Assembly (NCBI RefSeq): GCF_015291625.1
Contig: NZ_CP030047.1
Coordinates: forward strand, 930,001-994,000
Length of the DNA stretch: 64,000 bases
Direction of reading: 5' to 3'
DNA from: Bradyrhizobium sp. CCBAU 53421
GTDB lineage: Bacteria; Pseudomonadota; Alphaproteobacteria; Rhizobiales; Xanthobacteraceae
The notes under the pieces are model-generated. The model did no database searches. It worked only from the letters and a program-made list of their open reading frames with translations, and was not told where the DNA came from. The translations under genes and the position numbers were made by a program. Positions 1 to 8,314 of the stretch are shown here, piece after piece (position 1 is the stretch's first letter; each line of letters starts with the position of its first letter).

Positions 1-475
1 TGTCGAGCACGTCGATGTTCAGCCGGCTCTCGTTTGCCCAGACCTTCCAGGCGCGCTTGGCGATCGGGATCGCATTCCACAGCATCAGCGGCATGTTGAT
101 CGCCGTGATCACCGGATTGGCGCTGAAGGCCATGAACAGCGACAGCGTCGGCAGTGCCAGCGGCGAGCGCTTGGAGACTTCCGGCGCGCTGGCGCGCGGC
201 AACGCCACCTCCTGCGCGGCGCTCGCGCACAGCGCCTTGACGTCGGCGAGGCTCATGCTCCTGAAGCCGTTCAGCAGCGCCAGCAGCCTCTGCTCGCGGG
301 CCGGATCATATTCCAGCACGAGGCTCGCGCAGTCGTAGTTGATCCGCGCGGTCCTGATACCGTCCTGGGCGCGCAGCCAGCCAAGGCAGGTCTCGCCGAA
401 CTTGCGATTGTGCCTGAGCGCGGGAATGCTCAGACGAATGCGCCCAGGCATGGAGTGGCAGAAACTGAAGTCCAT
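1..475 (-). CDS. heavy-metal translocating P-type ATPase, N-terminal part (cut by window edge)
   Basis: This reading frame starts at an ATG (475-473) behind an AGGGGCGAGAG ribosome site and runs off the window start. About 158 residues are visible. Residues 1-65 form an HMA-like domain with the motif H-x-x-PGRIR, and they lack the CxxC metal pair of classical HMA domains. A hydrophobic segment follows around residues 105-135. The last visible residues read LNIDVLD, which resembles the start of the first transmembrane core of P1B-type ATPases. The role is therefore inferred to be metal export or uptake across the inner membrane. The upstream gene on the same strand ends 26 bases away, so they are probably co-transcribed. 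The metal cannot be read, because the CPx motif lies outside the window. Confidence 0.75.
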   Translation of the reverse strand, partial: MDFSFCHSMPGRIRLSIPALRHNRKFGETCLGWLRAQDGIRTARINYDCASLVLEYDPAREQRLLALLNGFRSMSLADVKALCASAAQEVALPRASAPEVSKRSPLALPTLSLFMAFSANPVITAINMPLMLWNAIPIAKRAWKVWANESRLNIDVLD

Positions 476-501
476 GAATTTGCGCTCTCGCCCCTGGCGG
501 G

Positions 502-1059
502 TCAGGCCGTCGCGCCTGCCGGCTCCGCCTGCTCCGCGGCAGCCATGTTGGCCTGGATCATGTGGTTGAGCGCAAAGATCGCCAGCGTGACCCAGACCGG
601 CGTCGCCGCATTGGCGCCGACCTCGAAGATGGTGAAGCCGGCGATGCCCGTGGCGAGCAGGATCTTCAGATCGACCACGTTTCCGGTGGCGACCTTGATG
701 CCGTTGTCGAAGTCCTTGAAGAAATCGACGATCACCCTGGCCGTATGCGAGTGCTCGGCGAGGTACTCGGCTTCCTGCTCGATCTTGGTTGCCAGCGCGT
801 CGATCTCATTGGCCGGCGGCTTGTAGTGGCCGCCGGTGTGATGCTCCAGTCGGCCGTGAAATTCGTCGTGCCGCTCGGTGTCGTAGTGCAGCACGATGCT
901 GCCCGTCGCCGGGTTGACGATGACTTCCTCGATGCCGGGAATGACGCTGAAGGTCTGCTTGATCTGCTCGAGAAGCTCGGGGCTTTCCTTGGCCGACGGC
1001 ACCTTCATGCGAATCCGCCCCGGAATCTGATGCGCAATTTGCAGCTTCATCTTGGTCAT
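502..1059 (-). CDS. HMA-like domain membrane protein linked to the P-type ATPase
   Basis: This is a 185-residue protein. The start is ATG at 1059, behind AGAGGATTGCG. Residues 5-65 form an HMA-like fold with the motif HQIPGRIRMKVP, the same motif that opens the neighbouring ATPase, and there is no CxxC. A polar helix follows, and one or two hydrophobic segments lie near residues 125-170 (ILLATGIAGFTIFE, VWVTLAIFALNHM). It sits 26 bases upstream of the ATPase and downstream of a DUF5132-type gene. A role as an accessory or regulatory subunit of the ATPase is inferred from context. I do not recognise a named family beyond the HMA-like domain. Confidence 0.72.
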   Translation of the reverse strand: MTKMKLQIAHQIPGRIRMKVPSAKESPELLEQIKQTFSVIPGIEEVIVNPATGSIVLHYDTERHDEFHGRLEHHTGGHYKPPANEIDALATKIEQEAEYLAEHSHTARVIVDFFKDFDNGIKVATGNVVDLKILLATGIAGFTIFEVGANAATPVWVTLAIFALNHMIQANMAAAEQAEPAGATA

Positions 1060-1194
1060 CGCAATCCTCTCACAGCGTTCCAACGCCGGCGCGGGGACGC
1101 GAATGATGCCGTCGTCAAATTGTTTGCAGCGCCGGCGTCGCAAGCCCGATCATCGGCGCGCTGCGCCGCCGTGCACGTGCCCGTCCGGCCCGGT

Positions 1195-1590
1195 TCAGGC
1201 CGCGGACGAAGCCCGGCTCTCGGCCGCCGCCTTGCCCTCCTGCGCCTGGCTTTCGGCCTTCACTTCCGCGACGATGTCGTTCACCTGCTCGTGGGCCTCG
1301 GCAAACATCTCGCGCGACTTCTGGGCGAACTTGTAGGTGCCGCGAACGGTGGACTTGAACAGCGGATTGAGGGCGCCGGCGAGCTTCGGCAGATATTTCG
1401 GCGCGGCGACGGCGGCAACGCCAAGTGCAAGTCCCGGGAGCAAGGCAGCTTCGAACACGGCAGCGCCGACAGCCACCACCGCGACCACCGCAACCGTCTT
1501 GTTGATGCCGCCGCCTTCCTCGGAATCCTGTTCGGGGGCGTCATGGTGGAAGGCGGTATCGTGACTGCTACCATTGGTATTCGGGTTCAT
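1195..1590 (-). CDS. DUF5132-type small protein of the metal ATPase operon
   Basis: This is a 131-residue protein. I chose the ATG at 1590 because AAGGGATTTCAG precedes it. The in-frame TTG at 1614 has no ribosome site. The N-terminus is polar and rich in His, Asp and Glu (HHDAPEQDSEEGGG). A glycine/alanine-rich hydrophobic helix follows (residues about 35-65), then an amphipathic, charged C-terminus. The layout matches DUF5132-like proteins, which I recall occurring beside HMA-like proteins and P-type ATPases. The function is unknown, and the His/Asp-rich head could bind metal. It is the first gene of the apparent operon, and 135 bases separate it from the HMA-like gene. Confidence 0.62.
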   Translation of the reverse strand: MNPNTNGSSHDTAFHHDAPEQDSEEGGGINKTVAVVAVVAVGAAVFEAALLPGLALGVAAVAAPKYLPKLAGALNPLFKSTVRGTYKFAQKSREMFAEAHEQVNDIVAEVKAESQAQEGKAAAESRASSAA

Positions 1591-1826
1591 CTGAAATCCC
1601 TTGTGACCGCTCAACTGACTGCAGTTTCATCAATAACGGCGGATTGAAATGGATTCGTGACAGTTTGATTACAGCCGTCCGACCGGTTACGGCGGCATGG
1701 TGTCGCAACGCATTTGCCCAGCAAGGGACCGTCCGCATGGTCCGCGGCAAGCCTCGGCGGCGATATTTTATGTCTCGATGTATCCGTGCTGACGTCGATC
1801 CGCCGCAACGGCGGACGCGCTGCGCT

Positions 1827-2996
1827 CTACCGGTCCCACGTCACCGGCAAATCCAGCAGGCCGCGGAACGCCCAGCCGCCGATCCGCGGCGGCTTGTCCG
1901 CGATCAGGCGCAGATTGGTCAGCCTGTCGAAGATCGCGGGCAGGGCCACATCGGCGACCATGGCGCGCGAAGCCCAGGCGCCGGCGCAGAAATGCGGACC
2001 GGCACCGAACGCGATGCTCTTGCTGGCGTCGCGGCGCACGTCGAATGCGTCGGGTCGATCGAAATGCTTCTCGTCGCGGTTCGCCGAGCCGAACATCAGG
2101 AACACGCGCTCGTTGGTCTCGAACGCGACATCGCGGATCGTCCAGGGCTTTGCGATCCGCCGCGGCGACATCCCGATCGGCGAGATCCAGCGCGCATATT
2201 CCTCGAACACCTGCAGCCACGGGATCGCGCCGCTCATAGCCAGCGCGAGCTGATCCGGATGGGTCAGCAGCGCCCATACCGTGCCGGCGATCGCATCGCG
2301 CGGCTCGTTCTGTCCGCCCGAGATCGCCAGCTTGATGTTGGCGCGCACGCTTTCCATTGGCATGTCGGTCTGCAGCATCACGCCGAGCAGGCTGAGGTCG
2401 GGCGTCTTGCGCAGCCTGGGGACCATGTCGTCGATCGCGGCGTCGATGCCCGAGGTCGCGGCATGGCAGCGTGCCTCGATCGCGGCATCGCCGACATAAT
2501 TGGCGATGCCGTCGATCATGCCTTGCGACCAGGCGTTCATGTCCTGGAAGCGCATATTGGTGAGGCCGGTGATCGATTTCAGGCATTCGGCCGAGAACGG
2601 GAGCGCGAAGGCCTGCACGAAATCGACCACGCCGTCCGGCGATAGTTCATCGAGGATGCGCGTCGCGTGTGCAGCGAACTGCGCGGTCCAGTGCGATCGC
2701 ACGGTTTTCGGCGAGATCGCCGGGAAGATCGCCTTGCGCTCGTTCATGTGCGCATCGCCATCCTTGCGCATCATGTTGTGGCCCATCAGCTTGTTCATCA
2801 GCCCCTCGGGCTGGTGCGACGAGAACACGTCGATCTGCTTCTCGGAAACGAAGATGTCGTCGCGGTTGCACAGCAGCGTGCTGCCGAGCTGCGGCACAAA
2901 GGCGATCGGCGCCAGCTTGCGCATCCGCGCCAGCGTCGGATAGGGGTCCTGCCAGAAGGCGGGGACGTCGATGTCGAAATGGGGAGCGGTGCTCAC
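1827..2996 (-). CDS. cytochrome P450
   Basis: This is a 389-residue soluble bacterial P450, normal length for the family. The heme-thiolate motif FGAGPHFCAGAW is near residue 340 with the Cys ligand. An E-x-x-R pair of the K helix is in FEEYARW. The I helix reads AISGGQNEPRDAIAG, so the usual acidic-Thr oxygen-activation pair (AGxET) is replaced by an N-E-P-R-D version seen in some proteobacterial P450 subfamilies. It has no membrane anchor. It starts with GTG at 2996. The substrate is unknown. No ferredoxin or reductase gene is adjacent, so electrons must come from elsewhere. A LuxR-type regulator lies 101 bases upstream on the same strand. Confidence 0.93.
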   Translation of the reverse strand: MSTAPHFDIDVPAFWQDPYPTLARMRKLAPIAFVPQLGSTLLCNRDDIFVSEKQIDVFSSHQPEGLMNKLMGHNMMRKDGDAHMNERKAIFPAISPKTVRSHWTAQFAAHATRILDELSPDGVVDFVQAFALPFSAECLKSITGLTNMRFQDMNAWSQGMIDGIANYVGDAAIEARCHAATSGIDAAIDDMVPRLRKTPDLSLLGVMLQTDMPMESVRANIKLAISGGQNEPRDAIAGTVWALLTHPDQLALAMSGAIPWLQVFEEYARWISPIGMSPRRIAKPWTIRDVAFETNERVFLMFGSANRDEKHFDRPDAFDVRRDASKSIAFGAGPHFCAGAWASRAMVADVALPAIFDRLTNLRLIADKPPRIGGWAFRGLLDLPVTWDR

Positions 2997-3097
2997 GGCG
3001 TGATCTCGGGTTGGCCTTCAGGTTTCGAACCGAGCATAGGCCGGCAGACGCTGCCGGTCTGTCCCTACCGTTGGGGACAGGCGGCCGCTTGGGCGCT

Positions 3098-3895
3098 TCA
3101 GTTCAGCTGGCGTGCCGACGCCATCAGGCGCAGCGCGATCGCGAACAGCTCGTTCTGCGAGGAGATGCCGAGCTTGTCATAGGCGCGCTTGCGGTAGGTG
3201 AGTGCTGAATGCAGCCCGATGCCGAGCTCGGCGGCGATCGCTTCCGAGCTGAGGCCCGAAAGGATGCGCAGGCAGACCTCCTGCTCGCGCCCGGTCAGCC
3301 GCGCGAGCGGCTCAGCGGTCGCAAACAAGGTCTTCAGCCGCGCGATCGGATCAACATCCGCTGCCGGGTCGCGCTGGAAGTGCCGCGCCACCGCTGCGGT
3401 CAACGCAGGCGCGACCGCGGCCAGACGCGCGATCTGCTCGCGGCTGAAGCGGCCTTGCGCGGTGATCTGGTAGAAATTGACGTAGAAGCAGGTGTCGCCG
3501 GTCCAGATCGCGGAGGCGAACTTGTCGACGATGTCGGAATCGTCGAAGAAGATCTTGCGGTAGCCGTCGCTGTACATCCGGCGGGCGAAGTTCGGCAGCA
3601 CGATCGGCACGGCCTGCGTCTTACCCTCGAACACCGCATCTCGGTTCGGGTCGGCCTGATGGAAATGTTCGGAATAGGCGATCCGGAGGTCGCGCCCGGT
3701 CGGGATGTTGCCGACGTCGAGCAGGCACGCGGCGGACCGCGGGCCTGTGAACGAGAACACCATGCAGTGACCGACGCCGGCGACGCAGCGCAGCGCGCCG
3801 ATCAGCGCCTGCGGAAAGCCGTCGCGGCCGATCGCCAGCAGCGCCGGCGTGATGTCGCTGACGACCGAAGTCTTGAAGGCGAAATCTGCCTTCAT
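3098..3895 (-). CDS. LuxR-type HTH transcriptional regulator
   Basis: This is a 265-residue regulator. The start at ATG 3895 is supported by GGGAGGACGCC just before it; an upstream in-frame extension lacks such a site. The C-terminal 60 residues form a GerE/LuxR helix-turn-helix (LTGREQEVCLRILSG, then SSEAIAAELGIGLHSALTYRKRAYDKLGI). The N-terminal 190 residues are a sensory region of unknown ligand and lack the clear Trp/Tyr/Asp pattern of an acyl-homoserine-lactone pocket. No luxI-type synthase is present. It is co-oriented with the P450 gene downstream, which it may control (inference). Confidence 0.85.
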   Translation of the reverse strand: MKADFAFKTSVVSDITPALLAIGRDGFPQALIGALRCVAGVGHCMVFSFTGPRSAACLLDVGNIPTGRDLRIAYSEHFHQADPNRDAVFEGKTQAVPIVLPNFARRMYSDGYRKIFFDDSDIVDKFASAIWTGDTCFYVNFYQITAQGRFSREQIARLAAVAPALTAAVARHFQRDPAADVDPIARLKTLFATAEPLARLTGREQEVCLRILSGLSSEAIAAELGIGLHSALTYRKRAYDKLGISSQNELFAIALRLMASARQLN

Positions 3896-3953
3896 GGCGT
3901 CCTCCCTGTGTTTCGGGAAGACTAGCAGCGACATTGCGGGGGTGGAAGTTCCC

Positions 3954-4018
3954 TCGTCATTCCCCGGTGCGCAATTGCGCACCTGAGGGCGACGCTCCGC
4001 GTCGCCCCGGAATGACGG
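3954..4018. repeat. palindromic intergenic repeat (REP-like)
   Basis: The arms CGTCATTCC and GGAATGACG flank two inner hairpins, GGTGCGCAATTGCGCACC and GGGCGACGCTCCGCGTCGCCC. It lies between the LuxR gene and the NTF2-like gene. Confidence 0.75.
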
Positions 4019-4024
4019 GATTCA

Positions 4025-4387
4025 TCAGGCGCCCGGCACCTGGTCGAGGAACCCGGTGATGCTCCTGATACGGCCGTCCTTCAGCATGGCGAAGTCGGTG
4101 CCCTTGATCGGGCTGTCGACGCCGTCAGGGCCAAGGCCCCAGGAGAACCGGACATGGTCGCCGAAGCCGTTCGGCTCGCCGATCAGCTTGAAGCGGAAGT
4201 CCGGAAACTTCTGCTGCACGCCGGCGATCAGCGCGTCGACGCCCTCATGGCCGTCGCCGCTCATCAGCGGATCGATATAGCGCGCGTCGGCGGTCCAGTT
4301 CTGGCTCAGCATCTCGCGGCGCCGGCTCGGCGTCCGCTCGTTCCAGAGCTCGATATAGTTGCGGGCGATCGTGGTGTGGTCGGTCAT
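4025..4387 (-). CDS. NTF2-like (SnoaL-like) family protein
   Basis: This 120-residue protein has the compact alpha+beta cone fold of the NTF2/SnoaL superfamily. It opens with helices (IARNYIELWNE), followed by the strand signature ARYIDPLM and a C-terminal strand FAMLKDGRIRSITGFLDQ. The start ATG at 4387 follows AAGGAGAGCACC. Members include small isomerases, hydrolases and ligand-binding proteins, so a specific activity cannot be assigned. The REP-like repeat separates it from the LuxR gene downstream. Confidence 0.82.
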   Translation of the reverse strand: MTDHTTIARNYIELWNERTPSRRREMLSQNWTADARYIDPLMSGDGHEGVDALIAGVQQKFPDFRFKLIGEPNGFGDHVRFSWGLGPDGVDSPIKGTDFAMLKDGRIRSITGFLDQVPGA

Positions 4388-4493
4388 GGTGCTCTCCTTC
4401 CGATGGGCCGGACTGTGCGGCTGTCCGGACTATCGAAGGTTCGCGTGCGCCGATCGATTACCTCAGAGGTCATCGTGCAACTCATCGCGCAAC

Positions 4494-4814
4494 TTATGGC
4501 GCGATGGTCAGCACCGCCTTCATGTTGGGGTGATAGCGGCAATAGTAGTCGACGGTGCCGGCCTTGGTCAGAACCGACTTGACCGTCTTGTTCGGCGCGA
4601 TCGTCACGTCGAAGTCGCCGTTCTTCGCGGTGGCGGTGTGCGCCAGAACGTCCTTGTTGACCCATTCGACGGTGTCGCCGACCTTGGCCGATACCTCGGC
4701 CGGCGAGATCACCAGATTCTCCATCACGATCTGGATGGTGGCTGCATGCGCCGGGACGGCCATCGCGCCGAGCGCGAACAAAGCCAGCGTTGCGAGATAG
4801 CGTCTCGGCGACAT
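4494..4814 (-). CDS. cupredoxin (amicyanin/plastocyanin-like), periplasmic
   Basis: This 106-residue protein has a Sec signal peptide (residues 1-24, cleavage after AHA). The mature part is a type-1 copper domain. Ligands are visible as His59 (VLAHTA) and the cluster Cys92, His95, Met98 in YYCRYHPNM, the usual H-C-H-M set. It should carry electrons in the periplasm. Its ribosome site overlaps the stop codon of the upstream DUF4142 gene (TAAGGAGACGCGCG then ATG), so the two are translationally close. The ECF sigma gene is further upstream on the same strand. Confidence 0.9.
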   Translation of the reverse strand: MSPRRYLATLALFALGAMAVPAHAATIQIVMENLVISPAEVSAKVGDTVEWVNKDVLAHTATAKNGDFDVTIAPNKTVKSVLTKAGTVDYYCRYHPNMKAVLTIAP

Positions 4815-4825
4815 CGCGCGTCTCC

Positions 4826-5347
4826 TTACTTCATGCTGGCCGCGACATGTTCGGCATGCTGCTGGTGGCCCTGGAAGATCTTCAGGCCGGTCTGCAGCAG
4901 GCTCTTCAGCTCGGGATTGCTCGCCGAGGGGATCAGCTGCGTCTCCAGCGCGGTGTTGACGGTCTTGTGGTAGCCGACCTCGTTGTCGATATAGGCCTTG
5001 TCGTAGGCGGTGCCCTTCAGCTTGCCGAGCTCGGCGAGCTTGTCGGCCGCCTGTTTCGACAGCGCCTTGCTGGTGTCGTTGTCCTCCGGCGTCACCTTCA
5101 GCTTCTTGACGAGGTCGAGCGCCTGCTTGTTCACCGCTTCATGGTCGCGCGCCATGTCCTTGGCGAATGCCTTGACCTCCTTGTTGGAAGCTTTGGTCTC
5201 CGCCTGCTTGGCGGCGTTGATGTCGATCACACCGGCCGTGTAGGCGATGTGCGCGATCTGCGGATCGGTCAGCTTTGTACCCTGGGCCAGCGCTGCTCCG
5301 GTGAGAACGCCGAGCGCGGCGACCGCGATGCTCAATCGAACGAACAT
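4826..5347 (-). CDS. DUF4142 family secreted protein
   Basis: This 173-residue protein has a signal peptide ending at ALAQ (around residue 21). I chose the ATG at 5347 because AGGAGTGTCAAACC precedes it. The mature protein is helical with the DUF4142 pattern: acidic and alanine-rich helices, ARDHEAVNKQAL, and a C-terminal GHQQHAEHVA histidine patch. DUF4142 proteins resemble the ferritin-like four-helix bundle and are common in the stress regulons of rhizobia. It sits between an ECF sigma factor and a cupredoxin, which suggests an envelope or oxidative stress role (inference). Confidence 0.88.
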   Translation of the reverse strand: MFVRLSIAVAALGVLTGAALAQGTKLTDPQIAHIAYTAGVIDINAAKQAETKASNKEVKAFAKDMARDHEAVNKQALDLVKKLKVTPEDNDTSKALSKQAADKLAELGKLKGTAYDKAYIDNEVGYHKTVNTALETQLIPSASNPELKSLLQTGLKIFQGHQQHAEHVAASMK

Positions 5348-5441
5348 GGTTTGACACTCCTGTTGAGCCGGGCGTAGCGCACGGCGCGTCGTTACTTGCA
5401 CAGGAGTTGGATGGTGCTGATAGCCAGAGGTTCCCGAAAAT

Positions 5442-6131
5442 CTATGCTGTGATGCCGAGCCGTTGCAGAACCGCCTCGGTCAATCGCGCGCAGCGTCGGC
5501 CCGCGAACGGAAAAGCCTCCATCACGATGGGGCCGATCTTGCGCTCGACATTGTCGCGCAGCATGGTTCGGGCGCGGTGCAGGCGGGTCTTCACGGTTTC
5601 CGGCTTGAGGCCGAGGATGTCGGCGGTCTCCTCGACATTCATGCCCTCGATCACACGGGTGATGAAGACGAGGCGGAACGCCTCGGGCAGTTCATCGATT
5701 GCGTGCTCGACGAATTGCTGGATTTCGCGCTGGGCCATGGATTTTTCCGGATCGGCCGCTGACGACAGCGGAAACTGGATGATTTGGGCTTCTGCGGCGC
5801 CGTTCGGCAGCTCGGACCACTCCACGCTGGCGCGCTTGCTGCGCAGCCGGCCGAGCGCCTCGTTCATCGCGATCCGCGACAGCCAGGTCGAGAGGCTGGA
5901 GTCGCCGCGGAATTGGTCCAGATGGGTGAAGGCGCGTACATAGGCGTCCTGAACCACATCCTCGGCCTCGTTGTCGTTGCGGAGGATGCCGCGCGCCAGC
6001 CGGAACAGCCGGCGATTATTGGCCTGCATGATGGCGCGGATCGCGGCCTCGTCGCGGGCGAGCGCGCGTCGCACGAGCTCGGCATCGCCCGAACGGATCG
6101 GCGGCATAGGCGTGACATGGGCCTGGCGCAT
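5442..6131 (-). CDS. RNA polymerase sigma factor, ECF family
   Basis: This 229-residue protein has sigma region 2 at about residues 25-95 (NDNEAEDVVQDAYVRAF, TWLSRIAMNEALGRLR) and sigma region 4 at about 140-195 (LPEAFRLVFITRVIEGM, then VEETADILGLKPETVKTRLHRAR). The start ATG at 6131 follows AGAGGG. No anti-sigma gene is adjacent; the next genes in the same direction are DUF4142 and cupredoxin, likely members of its regulon. The upstream strand carries GGGAACCT at 6196-6189, an ECF-type -35 hexamer, which would fit autoregulation. Confidence 0.92.
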   Translation of the reverse strand: MRQAHVTPMPPIRSGDAELVRRALARDEAAIRAIMQANNRRLFRLARGILRNDNEAEDVVQDAYVRAFTHLDQFRGDSSLSTWLSRIAMNEALGRLRSKRASVEWSELPNGAAEAQIIQFPLSSAADPEKSMAQREIQQFVEHAIDELPEAFRLVFITRVIEGMNVEETADILGLKPETVKTRLHRARTMLRDNVERKIGPIVMEAFPFAGRRCARLTEAVLQRLGITA

Positions 6132-6188
6132 GGCGGGCTCGCCCTCTCTGTTGGCGGTATCTTACCATTGGATGCCAACCGGCCGGAC

Positions 6189-6196
6189 AGGTTCCC
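6189..6196 (-). promoter_or_regulatory. candidate ECF-type -35 element upstream of the sigma gene
   Basis: Reading the minus strand, GGGAACCT lies 58 bases before the sigma gene start. This is the usual -35 shape for ECF sigma factors. No confident -10 element is visible 16-17 bases further down, so this is only a candidate. Confidence 0.3.
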
Positions 6197-6234
6197 GAGA
6201 AAATGGTGCTCGGCCAAAAAGACCCGGTCAGCGG

Positions 6235-7143
6235 CTATGGCCTGATATAGGCCTCCGGATCGCCGCGCGCGTGCGCTTCCATCGCGTCGAGGAAGCAGCG
6301 CACCTTGGCCGGGACAAATTGCCGCGCCGGCAGCAGCGCGTGCACGTTGAGCGGCTCGCAGGCATGGTCCGGCAGCAGCCGCCGCAATTCGCCGGCCGCG
6401 ACCGCGGCGCGGGTGTAGCTCGCCGTCACCCGCAGCACGCCATGGCCGGCGAGTGCCGCCTGCAGCCGGACATGGGCATTCGAGCTGGTCAGGCGCGCGC
6501 GATCCACCGCGAGATGTTCGACCACGCCGCCGGGAGCCGTGATCGCCCATGGCGGATCGCTGGGGCCGGTCAATAGCGGCAGCTTTCGCAATTCGTCCAG
6601 CGTGCGCGGCTCGCCGAATTTCTCCAGCAGCGCCGGCGCCGCGAACAGGCCGCGCTCGAGGGTGAAGACGCGGCGGATCACGATGCCGGCCGACGGCAGC
6701 GGCGCCTCCAGCATCGCGAACACGATGTCGTAGTTCTCGGCGATCGGATTGACGATGTCGTGCTCGACGTCGATCCGGATCGCGAGCTCCGGATAGCGGC
6801 CCATCACGGCGCAGGCGACCGGCCCTGCATGGTGCGCGCCGAATTCATACGGCGCCTTGATCCGCAAGGTGCCGGCGACCGCGCTCGACATCGCCAGCGC
6901 CTCGCTATGGGTGTCATGCAGCGCGGCGAACAACGGGCGGACCTTGCGGTAGATGGTCTCACCGGAATCGGTCAGCCGCAGGTGCCGCGTGGTCCGCTCG
7001 ATTAGCCGCAGCCCGAGATTGGCTTCGAGACGCTGCACCGCAGCACTGAGGCTCGATTTGGGATGCCCGAGCACGCGCGCAGCCGCGGTGAAGCCGCCAT
7101 GCTCGACAACCTCGCAAAACAGCTCCCAGTCGCGCCACTCCAT
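6235..7143 (-). CDS. LysR-type transcriptional regulator, divergent from a Rieske oxygenase
   Basis: This 302-residue protein has an N-terminal winged HTH (residues 1-60: WELFCEVVEHGGFTAAARVL, then HPKSSLSAAVQRLEANLGLRL) and a C-terminal effector domain of normal length. I use the ATG at 7143. A TTG 39 bases upstream is in frame but has no ribosome site. It is transcribed away from the Rieske oxygenase at 7250, and the shared 106-base interval carries a dyad at 7191-7207. Control of that oxygenase by an aromatic ligand is inferred. Confidence 0.9.
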   Translation of the reverse strand: MEWRDWELFCEVVEHGGFTAAARVLGHPKSSLSAAVQRLEANLGLRLIERTTRHLRLTDSGETIYRKVRPLFAALHDTHSEALAMSSAVAGTLRIKAPYEFGAHHAGPVACAVMGRYPELAIRIDVEHDIVNPIAENYDIVFAMLEAPLPSAGIVIRRVFTLERGLFAAPALLEKFGEPRTLDELRKLPLLTGPSDPPWAITAPGGVVEHLAVDRARLTSSNAHVRLQAALAGHGVLRVTASYTRAAVAAGELRRLLPDHACEPLNVHALLPARQFVPAKVRCFLDAMEAHARGDPEAYIRP

Positions 7144-7190
7144 GGCCGATTGTCCATCCACCGGTACAGTGTGTCCAGCCAAATCGGATT

Positions 7191-7207
7191 ATCCCGATCG
7201 CCGGGAT
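7191..7207. promoter_or_regulatory. candidate LysR operator dyad
   Basis: ATCCCGATCGCCGGGAT is an inverted repeat with 6-base arms and a 5-base spacer in the divergent LysR/oxygenase interval. It lies 43 bases before the oxygenase start, a usual place for a LysR activation or repression site. Confidence 0.45.
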
Positions 7208-7249
7208 CACCTAACCTGATTGCAAGCAATAGTGCATCGGGAGGGTGAG

Positions 7250-8314
7250 ATGGCTGACGACGGAATTTTCCTGCGCAACGCCTGGTACGTGGCGGCGCTG
7301 AATCACGAGCTGATCGACGGCAAGAAGCTGGCGCGCACCATATTGGAGCGGCCCATCGTGATCTATCGCGGCGCCAGCGGAAAGGTGGTCGCGCTCGACG
7401 ACCGTTGCTGCCATCGCGCCGCGCCGCTGTCGATGGGCCGCGTCGAGGGCGACGACATCCGCTGCATGTATCACGGCATGAAGTTCGCGGCCGACGGCAA
7501 GTGCATCCAGATTCCCGGCCAGGACGCGATCCCTGCCAAGCTCGGCGTGCGCAGCTATCCGGTGGTCGAGCGCTACAACATGATCTTCATCTGGACCGGC
7601 GATCCCGAAAAGGCCGATCCGAAGCTGATCCTCGACTATCCGCCGCTCGAGAATCCCAAATGGCGCGGCCTGCCGGGCTACATGCACTACAAGGCCAATT
7701 GGCTGTTGATCGTCGACAATCTCAGCGATTTCGCGCATCTCGCCTTCGTGCACACCAACACGCTCGGCGGTTCCGAGGAATACGCCTACAAGACCAAGCC
7801 GGTCGCGATCGAGAAGCTGGACGACGGTTTCCGCGTCGAGCGCTGGCACATGGGCGCCGATGCGCCGCCCTACCACAAGAAGGTGATTTCCAATCGCGAG
7901 GACAAGGTCGATCGCCGCAACATCGGCCGCATGATCGTGCCGGGCATCTTCACGCTCGACACCACGTTTGCGCCGGCCGGGCAGGGCGTGGAGAAGGGCG
8001 TTCAGGTTCCGGGCACGCGATCATACCGCAACGCGCAGTTCATGACGCCGGAGACGCGTTCCTCGACGCACTTCTTCTGGAACTATCTGCACGATTTCGA
8101 CACCGACAATCCGAACATTGCGCTGTCGCTGCGGCATTCTCTCGAGGAGGCCTTCAACGAGGACAAGGATTTCATCGAGGCGCAGCAGAAGGTGCTCGAC
8201 GTCGATCCGGATTATCAGTTGCTGGCGATCGGCGCCGATGCGCCGCTGACCTATTTCCGCTGGCTGTTCGCGCGCAGGCTCGAGGCGGAGAAGGGCACGG
8301 CGCGCGCCGCCTAG
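7250..8314 (+). CDS. Rieske non-heme iron aromatic oxygenase (vanillate O-demethylase oxygenase-like)
   Basis: This 354-residue oxygenase alpha subunit starts at ATG 7250 behind GGGAGGGTGAG. The Rieske [2Fe-2S] ligands are Cys53-x-His55 and Cys72-x-x-His75 (CCHR, CMYHG). The mononuclear iron site is visible as D160-x-x-H163-x4-H168 in NLSDFAHLAFVH. The build matches the VanA-like O-demethylase group, which acts on methoxy-aromatics in the cytoplasm. No VanB-type reductase gene is nearby, so electrons must come from an unlinked partner. The stop TAG (8312-8314) lies inside the CTAG target of an IS5-family insertion, and the coding sequence is unharmed. Confidence 0.9.
   Translation: MADDGIFLRNAWYVAALNHELIDGKKLARTILERPIVIYRGASGKVVALDDRCCHRAAPLSMGRVEGDDIRCMYHGMKFAADGKCIQIPGQDAIPAKLGVRSYPVVERYNMIFIWTGDPEKADPKLILDYPPLENPKWRGLPGYMHYKANWLLIVDNLSDFAHLAFVHTNTLGGSEEYAYKTKPVAIEKLDDGFRVERWHMGADAPPYHKKVISNREDKVDRRNIGRMIVPGIFTLDTTFAPAGQGVEKGVQVPGTRSYRNAQFMTPETRSSTHFFWNYLHDFDTDNPNIALSLRHSLEEAFNEDKDFIEAQQKVLDVDPDYQLLAIGADAPLTYFRWLFARRLEAEKGTARAA

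Noticed and set aside
3098..3895. Quorum-sensing LuxR protein
   Set aside because: The N-terminal part lacks the conserved acyl-homoserine-lactone pocket residues and no luxI gene is present.
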